A stretch of 5,587 nt of DNA from a bacterium (GTDB taxonomy: Bacteria; RBG-13-66-14). Position 1 is the stretch's first letter, and the number at the start of each line of letters is the position of its first letter. Position numbers and translations under genes: made by a program. Shown in pieces: positions 1-5,587 of the stretch. Under the pieces are notes generated by a model, which was not told the DNA's origin, searched no databases, and saw only the letters and a list, made by a program, of their open reading frames with translations. The stretch covers positions 1 to 5,587 of the forward strand of contig JAPLSK010000019.1 of assembly GCA_026398675.1 (NCBI GenBank), written 5' to 3'.

Positions 1-458
1 AGGTGTTCCCCTCGAAGACGTACGAGACCGAGGCGGAATTGGTCTGGGTCTGGCCGGCGAAGTTGACCGCGGCGTCGTCCACCCGGGCGACGATCTCGAT
101 CGTCACCGTGGTGGGGGCGGTGATCTCGTCCCAGGTCACGCTCACTGTTCCGGCGGCGGGATCAGCGGTGCTGGTCGTCCAGGTGGCGGGGCTGACCGTG
201 TGGGAGAGGTATTCCAGCCCCGGGATCGGCAATTGATCGGTGATGGAGACGTTGGTGTAATTCGGGTTCTGGAATTCGGCGGTGAGGGTGAAGTAGACGG
301 TCTCGCCGATGGTGGCGACGGAGTCGGAGTCCTTGGAGAAGGACGCGTTGGCGGCGTAGGCCTCGGTCCGGTCCCAGGAGTAGCGGCAGCCGGTGGCGTT
401 CCCTCCCGCGTCCACGCACTCGCCGACCACTTCGGCCTCGTGGATCAGGGACACACCA
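1..458 (-). CDS. Out-of-frame continuation of the DUF11 protein, partial at the window edge
   Basis: This segment is the natural C-terminal continuation of the large gene, read in another frame after the G10 run at 459-468. The frame has no stop from 458 to position 1. It first completes the eleventh module: VSLIHEAEVVGEC, then a second cysteine at GNATGC. This matches the ends of other modules, such as YAEWGCLTAYC and VSWGCQSLGC. A twelfth, canonical DUF11 module follows: ASFSKDSDSVATIGETVYF (starting near 346), then NVSITDQLPIPGLEY, and the family-typical ending TNSASVSYVFEGNT at the window edge. It has no start codon or ribosome binding site of its own, so it is not a separate gene. Restoring nine G (or twelve) joins it to the upstream frame as ...DVGGGGVSL.... 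The true C-terminus, with any sorting or anchoring signal, lies outside the window. Confidence 0.8.
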
Positions 459-3400
459 CCCCCCCCCCACGTCGGCCGTGATCGTGTAGGTGCGGCTTCC
501 GGTGGATAGGATCGCCCCTCCCCCGACGACATCGGTGGAGGCGAACCAGACCGTGTTCCCGATCACTCTCCCTTCCGTGGAGGCGAGGTTGGAGTAGCCG
601 GCGGCGAGGGTGTGCTCGACCACCCAGTTATCCGCGGCGGTAGTTCCATTGTTGGTCAAGGTAACGTTGAAGGTGGTGGTCCCGCCGCCGAAAACGATCT
701 GGGTGGCGGGGAGGATGCCGAGGTCGAGGTCGGCGTAATCCGGGGTGACGGTCTGAGCGCTGAAGGTGATCCCGTCGGTGACGTGAACGCCGCAGGTGTT
801 GTCGTAGCTTCCGACCACGGAGCCGGAGACCGGCGGCGGGGGCGGCGGGTCGATATCGGGGTCAGTATCGCAGGAGAAATCGGACGGCTCGCGGTAGACC
901 TGGAAGTAGATGGTCAGCGTCTCGCCCGCGCCGACGTAGTCGTTCCCGTCGGCGATATTCCCGCCCCGGGACGCGCCGGCAAATTTCAGCTGCTGCGGCC
1001 AGCCCCCGAGATCGAACGGTTCCTCCTCGGACGGGCTGAAGGTGTGAGAGGAGAACGAACTCTCGATCGTCGCCCCGCCCCCGGAAGCGTCGTAGTAATA
1101 ACCCTGGGGGACGGTGTAGGTGAAGTCGATATTGTCGGCGGTGGCGCCGTCGTTATGAACATAGAAGGTGGCGAGGCCTTGGCAGGTGTCGAAGTCGGAG
1201 AGAGTGTGGGTCCCGGGGAGCTCGAAGTCCACCTCGGTCACAAGGTCCGTCAGATAATTCTTGCCCCCCGAGACGCAGCCGAGGCTCTGGCACCCCCAGG
1301 AGACGTCGACGCGGTTATAGGAAACGGCCTGGCAACCGTCTCCGTCCACGGTGGCGAGGAGGGTGGCGATAAAGGGGAGTTCCGTTCCCACAAACCAGGA
1401 GGCCACTTGGCCGTTCTGATAATCCGGGGCGGGGTTCGCCGACACATAGGTGACCGTGTCCGGAAGGGTGTCGGTCATGGTCACGAACTGGGCGGGGGTG
1501 GCCCCGGAGTTGCTGAGGGTGACCATCCAATACACGGTGTCCCCGGAGTCGGCGATGACCGGGGCGGCGGAAAGCGGACCGCCCGGATCCTTCGTTTCGT
1601 TCCGCCCCTCCTTGACGATCTGGACGTCCATATCGTTGAGGGCCAGGGTGGCCAGAGTCTCATCGGTGCACTCGTATTCGCCGCAGGGGGGGTTCGGCGT
1701 GCCGGTGAATGAGCTCCAGACCGCCCCGTTGAAATAGCGGTACTCCGAACTGCCGCCGACGTAGTTCGCCCCGACGGGGATGGCCTGCGCGGCGCAGAGG
1801 TTGTAGATGTGGGTCTGCCCGGTGTTCTTCACCTCGAAGTACACCGAGGCGTTCTGGCAGAGGTCGACCGCGACCGGGAAGGTGGTCACTCCGAGAAGCC
1901 CGGGGGGCGGGATATATACCGTCGAGGTGGCCCAGTTCGAGGTCTCGCAGTAGGCGGTGAGGCAGCCCCACTCGGCGTAGGTCCGGTTGACCATGTCGGT
2001 GCAGCCATCGACGGTGGCGGTAAGGGTCACCCCGACGTTGCCGCCGGGGAGGAGGTCGTTGATGAATCCTTCCCCGTCGAGGTCGGAGAGGCCGCCCCAA
2101 GTGGCGGCGAGCGACTGGAAATTCCAGGTGACGGTCTTGCCGGCGACGGACTCCGGAACCGGGCTACCGTAGTAGTAAGAGAGGTTGGTCGAGAGGGTGT
2201 CGATGATCACCACGTTGTAGGCGGCGCCGTCTCCCCCGTTCAGGAGGTTGATCGACCACGTCGCCAGCTCCTGGGTCGCGTAGTACTTTTCGGGCCGCTT
2301 GCTCAGCGAGATATCCGGGGTTCTCACCCAGAGCGGCTGGTTCGGGCCGGCGGAGGCGGAGGATTCCCGCGGGAACGTGCCGTTGTCGCAGCGGTCGTTG
2401 TACTCCACCCGGGCGTAGTAGGTGTGGATGTCGGCTGCGCAGGGAGAGCGGAGGCCGATTTGGATGGATCCCACCGAGGAGAGATCGCCGCTCCCTGAAC
2501 CCTGAGCGGCAAAATCCCAGCGGAGCTCCCCCGGAGTTGCCGTGTCCGGCTCGAAGGCGGCGATGCTCCCGCTCTGGTCGGTAAAGGTCCCGGTGAAAGC
2601 GGTGGACCCCGGGAGATAGTAGTAGTTGTCGTTCCCGTCGCCGTCCGGGTCGAGGCCGAAGGCGGCGAGAAGATCGTAGGCGATATAGCCGTTCTTGGTG
2701 AGCGACATCGTGTAGGTATCGACGCCGCAGGAGTCGATGATCTGGGGGCCGGAGAGGGAGACCCCCACGCTCGTCCGCTCAACCGAGACCGCGATCCAGT
2801 TCGTCTCCACCCCGCAGCCGCCGCCAAGATCGAGGTCGGTCCGCTCCCAGGCGGAACCCACGGTGTCGACGGCGGTGAAGGTGTAGCTGACCTGAAGGGT
2901 GGTCGCGCTCTGGGGAGAAAGGGCGGGAGAGGAGTCGAGGCCGGAGAGGTCGACGATGTAAGTTCCCCCCGCGCCGCCGTTATCGGTGACGTAGGTCTGG
3001 TAGTTGAAGCTGTCCACGCTGACCTCGTCCAGGGAGGCGAGCGTCTGGCCGAGTTCCATGCTGCTTCGGAACGAGGCGGAGGACCAATCCGATGGAAGGT
3101 CGCCCGTCCCCAGGGTATAGGTGACGGTATAGGAAAGGTTGGTGCAGACCTCGGCCGTCCCGCCGCCGGAGAGCGCGACCGAGGCGACGCAGTTATCGAG
3201 ATCGCAACCGGGGGTGTCCTCGACGGGAAAGGTGACGGAGGCGGAATCACCGGGGATAAGGCAGTTGAGGCAGTCGATGCCGGCGCTGACCGTGGCGGTA
3301 TTGGTGTAGAGGCCGGGCGCGGGGCCGGCGCAGGGGTCGCCGCCGGGGGCGGCCATCTGGAAGCTCACCTGAAGGGTGTCCCCGCCGTTCAGGGTGAGGC

Positions 3401-4898
3401 CGGTCCAGGTGATCTCGCCGCCGGCGTCGGAGCCGCCGTCGGAGATGGACTGGATGTCCCAGCCCGCGGGATAATCGTCGGTGATGGTCGGCGCGAATCC
3501 GTCGGGCCCCTCATAGTTCACCTCGACGGTGAAGGTGATGGTGTCGTCCCCGTTGACCACACCGGGATTGTTCTTGCTGATGGAAAGCGATGGCAGGCCG
3601 GTCATGGAAATCGGGTAGACGGCGACCGGCGGAGCGAAGGGGTGGCCGCAGCCGTCGGTGTAGCGCGGCGTCCAGAGAGTGATCTGGGAGGAGGCGTTGG
3701 GGGGGCAGATGCCGTACGGCCAGCCAATGTCGCAGGAAAAATAGACCGTATCATTGGCGGGGACCGTCCCCACCGTGAACTCCCCGTTCCCGCTGTTGTA
3801 GGATGCCCCGATGACGTTGCCGATGTCGTAGCCGGTGGCGTTCAAGTTGGTGTCGAGGACGAGGCCGTAGGCGGGACCCACGGCGGGGTCATAGCCGTTG
3901 GTCACGGTGACCGTGATCGTGGTCTGGGAACAGTAATCGATCCCGGTCATCCCGGGGTCGAGGGCGAAGGAGAGGGCGGGGTGCTTCTCGACCAATTCGA
4001 TCGTGGCGGTGGCGGTCCCGGGCGGAACTTCGGTCGCGGTGTCGAGGCAGACGGAATCGGGGACGGAGACCATCCCGGCGCAGCCGAAGAGCGCGTCGGC
4101 GTCGTTGATGATATCCGCGCAGGAGACCACCTGGGCGGTGAGGGCGATCTCCACCGCGGTATCGGGCGGCATTTCAGCCAGTGCCCCGATCTCCGCGCTC
4201 GTCCAGTAGTAGGTGTCGGGGCCGCCCCCGCCCTGGGGGGAGGGGTTGGCCGAACCAAAGGCGAGGCCGGAGGCGAGAGTGTCCCGGACCACGACATTCT
4301 TGATCGAGCCGAGCCCGCTCGACTCCACCCGCACCGTGAAGGTCACCCAGTCCCCGAGAGACGCCGGCTGGACGACCGGGTTCTTGATCACGTTGATGTC
4401 CCCCGGATAGACCGTAACGAACATGGAGTCGGCGTCGCTCTGCTGATTCGGGTAGGGGAAATCGAACCGGACCACCGCGTCGTCCTGCCCGCTTATGCCG
4501 TCGCAATCGACCTCCAGGTTGAACTGGAGGCTTATCGTCTGTCCCGGCCGAAGCAGTATTTCGGTCCCGACCCCGAAAAGGGCGTCCAGATCCCAGGTCA
4601 GGCCGTCGCTGACGATGGCGGGGTTGGCCCAGGGGCCGAAGAGCGTCCCCTGGGGGGTGGCGAGGACTGCGGAATCATTCTGGAAGACGAAGCCGTCCGG
4701 CGGCACCGTGTTCTCGATCACGATGTTTTCCGCGGTCTCGGTCGCCCAGGACGGGTTCTCGACGGCGATGTAGTAGGTGTGCGCCTCGCACTGGTTGGAT
4801 TCTTCCGCGCCGGTGAGCGAGACGACCAGGGGAAACCCGATTTTGGGGAGAAGCAGGAAAGAGGCGAGAGCCAGAATGCCGCTTAATGTATTCCTCAT
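162..4898 (-). CDS. Giant secreted DUF11-repeat surface protein, frame interrupted near its 3' end
   Basis: This is a likely extracellular or cell-surface structural protein; no enzymatic motif is visible. The ATG at 4896-4898 is chosen because AGAGGG lies 6 nt upstream and a signal peptide follows directly. The in-frame ATG at 4988 has no Shine-Dalgarno sequence and would translate through a hairpin. Residues 1-31 are the signal peptide. From about residue 32 to 1480 run eleven DUF11-like Ig-like modules, with second strands beginning near residues 41, 184, 325, 453, 588, 727, 877, 1017, 1121, 1242 and 1407. Recognisable pieces include VIKNPVVQP (170-178), DTLASGLAF (206-214), LSISKNNPG (438-446) and DTLPDTVTYVSANP (1143-1156). 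There are many cysteines, acidic residues, Ser and Thr, a six-proline linker at 1351-1356, and two Asp-rich loops (750-758, 939-950). Residues 1481-1578 are out-of-frame sequence after a G10 run, so the stop at 162-164 is probably not the natural end. DUF11 repeats are known from large bacterial surface proteins and chlamydial OmcB. Adhesion or envelope scaffolding is inferred. Family assignment is confident; function is unknown. Confidence 0.85.
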   Translation of the reverse strand: MRNTLSGILALASFLLLPKIGFPLVVSLTGAEESNQCEAHTYYIAVENPSWATETAENIVIENTVPPDGFVFQNDSAVLATPQGTLFGPWANPAIVSDGLTWDLDALFGVGTEILLRPGQTISLQFNLEVDCDGISGQDDAVVRFDFPYPNQQSDADSMFVTVYPGDINVIKNPVVQPASLGDWVTFTVRVESSGLGSIKNVVVRDTLASGLAFGSANPSPQGGGGPDTYYWTSAEIGALAEMPPDTAVEIALTAQVVSCADIINDADALFGCAGMVSVPDSVCLDTATEVPPGTATATIELVEKHPALSFALDPGMTGIDYCSQTTITVTVTNGYDPAVGPAYGLVLDTNLNATGYDIGNVIGASYNSGNGEFTVGTVPANDTVYFSCDIGWPYGICPPNASSQITLWTPRYTDGCGHPFAPPVAVYPISMTGLPSLSISKNNPGVVNGDDTITFTVEVNYEGPDGFAPTITDDYPAGWDIQSISDGGSDAGGEITWTGLTLNGGDTLQVSFQMAAPGGDPCAGPAPGLYTNTATVSAGIDCLNCLIPGDSASVTFPVEDTPGCDLDNCVASVALSGGGTAEVCTNLSYTVTYTLGTGDLPSDWSSASFRSSMELGQTLASLDEVSVDSFNYQTYVTDNGGAGGTYIVDLSGLDSSPALSPQSATTLQVSYTFTAVDTVGSAWERTDLDLGGGCGVETNWIAVSVERTSVGVSLSGPQIIDSCGVDTYTMSLTKNGYIAYDLLAAFGLDPDGDGNDNYYYLPGSTAFTGTFTDQSGSIAAFEPDTATPGELRWDFAAQGSGSGDLSSVGSIQIGLRSPCAADIHTYYARVEYNDRCDNGTFPRESSASAGPNQPLWVRTPDISLSKRPEKYYATQELATWSINLLNGGDGAAYNVVIIDTLSTNLSYYYGSPVPESVAGKTVTWNFQSLAATWGGLSDLDGEGFINDLLPGGNVGVTLTATVDGCTDMVNRTYAEWGCLTAYCETSNWATSTVYIPPPGLLGVTTFPVAVDLCQNASVYFEVKNTGQTHIYNLCAAQAIPVGANYVGGSSEYRYFNGAVWSSFTGTPNPPCGEYECTDETLATLALNDMDVQIVKEGRNETKDPGGPLSAAPVIADSGDTVYWMVTLSNSGATPAQFVTMTDTLPDTVTYVSANPAPDYQNGQVASWFVGTELPFIATLLATVDGDGCQAVSYNRVDVSWGCQSLGCVSGGKNYLTDLVTEVDFELPGTHTLSDFDTCQGLATFYVHNDGATADNIDFTYTVPQGYYYDASGGGATIESSFSSHTFSPSEEEPFDLGGWPQQLKFAGASRGGNIADGNDYVGAGETLTIYFQVYREPSDFSCDTDPDIDPPPPPPVSGSVVGSYDNTCGVHVTDGITFSAQTVTPDYADLDLGILPATQIVFGGGTTTFNVTLTNNGTTAADNWVVEHTLAAGYSNLASTEGRVIGNTVWFASTDVVGGGAILSTGSRTYTITADVGGGWCVPDPRGRSGRRVRGRGRERHRLPLLLGPDRGLRRQRVLLQGLRLRRHHRRDRLLHPHRRIPEPELHQRLHHRSIADPGAGIPLPHGQPRHLDDQHR
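459..468 (-). repeat. Ten-G homopolymer tract (coding strand) at a frame break
   Basis: The plus strand shows ten consecutive C at 459-468, flanked by A on each side, so the coding strand has G10. It encodes part of DVGGG. DUF11 coding potential is in one frame before it and in another frame after it. A tract of 9 or 12 G restores a continuous frame. Other G or C runs in the gene, such as seven at 1686-1692 and seven at 3699-3705, are shorter and do not break the frame. Confidence 0.9.
2049..2084 (-). other. Single EF-hand/dockerin-like loop (DLDGEGFINDLL)
   Basis: Residues 939-950 read DLDGEGFINDLL. Asp, Asp and Glu stand at loop positions 1, 3 and 5, Gly at 6, Ile at 8 and Asn at 9, as in dockerin-type calcium loops. 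Position 12, usually Asp or Glu, is Leu, so the loop is incomplete. It is an insertion in the seventh module. There is no paired second loop, so this is not a dockerin domain. Confidence 0.35.
2316..4400 (-). repeat. DUF11 super-repeat copy A (five modules, K-C-K-C-C order)
   Basis: Residues about 167-861 hold five modules. Two are canonical with an entry-strand lysine (K172, K442). Three have a cysteine just before the second strand (C323, C585, C724). The first module ends with the pattern IALTAQVVSCADIINDA then FGC. This closely parallels the end of the first module of the next block (VTLTATVDGCTDMVNRTYA then WGC). The last module carries an extra Asp-rich loop at residues 750-758. Boundaries were set by eye. 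Confidence 0.5.
2625..2651 (-). other. Asp-rich putative calcium-binding loop (DPDGDGNDN)
   Basis: Residues 750-758 read DPDGDGNDN and sit inside the sixth module, before YYYLPGS. The D-x-D-x-D-G spacing is the core of calcium-binding loops in EF-hands, dockerins and thrombospondin type 3 repeats. Only one such loop is present here. Calcium binding is an inference from spacing. Confidence 0.4.
4806..4898 (-). other. Sec-type signal peptide of the DUF11 protein
   Basis: The first 31 residues have a short basic start (MRN), a long hydrophobic core (about residues 5-28, containing LSGILALASFLLLP and FPLVVSL) and a small-residue TGA site before EESNQC. Cleavage after Ala31 is plausible. The first mature cysteine is residue 37, and no lipobox (small residue plus Cys directly after the core) is seen, so a lipoprotein is unlikely. 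The core is somewhat long and holds an internal Pro-Lys, so an uncleaved anchor cannot be excluded. Confidence 0.8.
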
Positions 4899-4904
4899 CG
4901 GTTT

Positions 4905-4910
4905 CCCTCT
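4905..4910 (-). promoter_or_regulatory. Ribosome binding site of the DUF11 gene
   Basis: The coding strand reads AGAGGG, then AAACCG, then ATG. The GAGG core is 7 nt from the start codon. This site decides the start at 4898 over the upstream in-frame ATG at 4988, which is preceded by CCACCATCTTCTG with no purine-rich element. It directly abuts the 3' arm of the hairpin at 4911-4968. Confidence 0.75.
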
Positions 4911-4968
4911 TAGACTGTTCCGTACAAGGTGCGGCGCATCCGCGCCGCACCTTACACGGAACAATCTA
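4911..4968 (-). promoter_or_regulatory. 27-bp near-perfect hairpin in the 5' UTR of the DUF11 gene
   Basis: Arms 4911-4937 and 4942-4968 are inverted copies around a 4-nt loop (4938-4941). All 27 positions can pair in minus-strand RNA: 24 Watson-Crick pairs and three G-U wobbles (4915/4964, 4924/4955, 4925/4954). In plus-strand RNA those three become A-C mismatches. The structure ends one base before the Shine-Dalgarno sequence. Neither side has a U-run, so it is not a standard intrinsic terminator. It could be a 5' mRNA-stabilising or translation-controlling element. It could also be a small palindromic mobile element, since both outer ends are TA. The fold is certain; the role is unknown. 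Confidence 0.8.
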
Positions 4969-5027
4969 TAGGCCGCCTTGTGCCACATCAGAAGATGGTG
5001 GATAATGCGAAAGATCCCAGATTCCCG

Positions 5028-5056
5028 TATCTACCCCAAAGTGGATATTTTGTCAA
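5028..5056 (-). promoter_or_regulatory. Putative sigma70-type promoter for the DUF11 gene
   Basis: The minus strand has a perfect -35 TTGACA (5051-5056), a 17-bp spacer and TAGATA (5028-5033) as a weak -10, matching three of six consensus bases. AT-rich sequence (TAAAATTATTT) lies just upstream, as an UP-like element would. Transcription would start near 5021 and give a leader of about 120 nt that contains the hairpin. This is the only AT-rich patch in the intergenic region, which supports the call. The weak -10 limits confidence. Confidence 0.45.
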
Positions 5057-5078
5057 AATAATTTTATCACACAATGTA

Positions 5079-5130
5079 ATGCCTCAGTTGCGCGGCGGGC
5101 GCGCGGCCCGGAGCGGGCTGGCGGAGGCAT
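5079..5130 (-). terminator. Possible GC-rich terminator or dyad after the transposase gene
   Basis: An outer 7-bp inverted repeat (ATGCCTC at 5079-5085, GAGGCAT at 5124-5130) encloses a GC-rich core with an inner palindrome (CGGGC/GCCCG, 5096-5110). It begins about 50 bp after the transposase stop. An AT-rich stretch follows on the minus strand, but there is no clean U-run. It could instead be part of the IS66 element end. The call is weak. Confidence 0.25.
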
Positions 5131-5182
5131 GGCTGCCAAACGTAGCTTATTCGCTCTGGACAATGGATCGGCTTGACCGGCA

Positions 5183-5587
5183 TCAGGAGGTATCCGAGCG
5201 GAACAGAAGGCGATAGACATCCGCCGCCGGGTTGAGAGCCAGAGCGTCCAGCGCGGCAGTAAGAGCTTGCACGGGGTCTTTGCTTCTTTTTTTTAGAGTC
5301 AACAAGACACTCATAAGCGTTTCGCGCGTCTGCGCGCCGGCATCGGACTGAGAACCGAAGCTGACCTTGCGGGCGATGACCAGAGGTCTCAATTCTCGTT
5401 CCGCCCGGTTGTTTTCAGCCGGGATCCTCGGATCCTTGGTCCAGCGATACAGGCGCCGGCTTTTTTCCCGGAAGATGTTCTGAATACGCTGGATCCCCGG
5501 ATGCGAGGCGGGAGCGTCGATCGTTTTTTCGATTGATTTCCGGATTTGCGCGGCCTGCTGTTTGAACTGCCGTTTGGACAGAGGGTG
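5183..5587 (-). CDS. IS66-family transposase, C-terminal part (5' end outside the window)
   Basis: The final 134 residues of a DDE transposase are present, in frame from the window edge to TGA at 5183-5185. The hallmark is PAENNRAERELRPLVIARK (residues 56-74 of the fragment), followed by FGSQSDAGAQTRETLMSV (77-94) and LKKRSKDPVQALTAAL. This is the C-terminal signature of IS66 transposases (DDE_Tnp_IS66 plus its short C-terminal element). The glutamate of NNRAER is probably the last member of the DDE triad, by family knowledge. The upstream part (HPLSKRQFKQQ, then WTKDPRIP) also fits the family. No frameshift or premature stop is seen, so the end is intact; the rest, including partner TnpA/TnpB genes, is not visible. 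The internal ATG at 5392 is not the true start. An A8 run (5287-5294) lies in the frame without disrupting it. The gene is co-directional with the DUF11 gene, 284 bp upstream of it. Confidence 0.93.
   Translation of the reverse strand, partial: HPLSKRQFKQQAAQIRKSIEKTIDAPASHPGIQRIQNIFREKSRRLYRWTKDPRIPAENNRAERELRPLVIARKVSFGSQSDAGAQTRETLMSVLLTLKKRSKDPVQALTAALDALALNPAADVYRLLFRSDTS
5183..5587 (-). mobile_element. Partial IS66-family insertion sequence, boundary not resolved
   Basis: The transposase C-terminus marks one end of an IS66-type element that extends past 5587. Its right end should lie somewhere in 4969-5182, but no convincing terminal inverted repeat or 8-bp target duplication can be assigned without the other end. 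The extent given covers only the coding part. Confidence 0.7.

Larger units (their letters stand above)
362..2315 (-). repeat. DUF11 super-repeat copy B (five modules, same order, divergent)
   Basis: From residue 862 the module order K-C-K-C-x repeats: K867, C1014, K1096, C1239, then a module whose equivalent position is glycine (FGGGTTTFNV). A further K-type module starts after the frame break, with its lysine codon at 332-334. K-to-K spacings are 270 and 425 residues in copy A, and 229 and about 426 (frame-corrected) in copy B, so the long-short pattern recurs. Sequence identity between the copies looks low by eye. An old block duplication is inferred, not proven. Confidence 0.4.

Noticed and set aside
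831..850. GGCGGC-type short tandem repeat
   Set aside because: It simply encodes the six-proline linker at residues 1351-1356. It is too short to call a variable repeat, and the frame is intact through it.
612..1712. Plus-strand open frame of 366 codons
   Set aside because: It has the same antisense composition bias, no ribosome binding site and no recognisable motif, and it lies wholly opposite clear DUF11 sequence.
2324..3250. Minus-strand open frame of 308 codons in another phase
   Set aside because: It is Pro/Ser/Arg-rich low-complexity sequence, a frame shadow of DUF11 modules five and six.
3642..4886. Long plus-strand open frame (414 codons) opposite the large gene
   Set aside because: It is rich in Gly, Val, Asp, Arg and His with no domain pattern. 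It is the expected antisense artefact of GC-rich coding DNA with G/C third positions.
4911..4968. Intrinsic terminator for either strand
   Set aside because: The stem is strong, but neither side is followed by a U-run. It also sits directly before a ribosome binding site, where termination would silence the gene.
4899..4988. N-terminal extension of the large protein to the ATG at 4988
   Set aside because: It would add 30 residues encoded by the hairpin, lacks a Shine-Dalgarno site and would bury the signal peptide. The start at 4898 has both.
5051..5076. CRP-like site (TGTGA followed by AT-rich DNA) on the minus strand
   Set aside because: Only one half-site is present. The second half TCACA at the required spacing is missing.
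4929..5216. Plus-strand open frame of 95 codons across the intergenic region
   Set aside because: It starts inside the palindrome, has no ribosome binding site, runs through the promoter-like sequence and overlaps the transposase end. It shows no family resemblance.

Overview
The window is GC-rich bacterial DNA with two partial or interrupted coding units, both on the minus strand. About 4.9 kb (positions 1-4898) encode one very large, exported, cysteine-rich protein built from tandem DUF11-type (B_ant_repeat / TIGR01451-like) beta-sandwich repeats. Its C-terminus lies beyond position 1. At the other edge (5183-5587) is the C-terminal part of an IS66-family transposase, whose N-terminus lies beyond the window. 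The 284 bp between them hold a plausible sigma70-type promoter, a strong 27-bp hairpin next to the ribosome binding site of the large gene, and a GC-rich dyad just after the transposase stop.

The organism cannot be named from this sequence. High GC at third codon positions, a giant DUF11 surface protein and an IS66 element fit an environmental Gram-negative or candidate-phylum bacterium. Chlamydial OmcB is a known cysteine-rich DUF11 envelope protein, but that is only a loose analogy and does not place the organism.

The large gene has an intact signal peptide and start. It reads without interruption from 4898 to a run of ten G (coding strand) at 459-468. After the run the original frame becomes arginine/histidine-rich nonsense and stops at 162-164. 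A different frame gives clean DUF11 sequence from 458 to the window edge. One surplus G (10 instead of 9) explains this. It may be a sequencing or assembly error, a true inactivating indel, or a phase-variable contingency tract, and the sequence alone cannot separate these.

The repeats are not uniform. Some carry the canonical DUF11 entry strand with a lysine (K type). Others carry a cysteine just before the second strand (C type). Their order is C-K-C-K-C-C-K-C-K-C-x-K, which suggests a five-domain super-unit present twice. Recurrent cysteine pairs at domain ends suggest a disulfide-stiffened extracellular stalk. No defence system, secondary-metabolite cluster, CRISPR array or RNA gene was seen. 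The most unusual elements are the G10 slip tract, the super-repeat architecture and the 5'-UTR hairpin.
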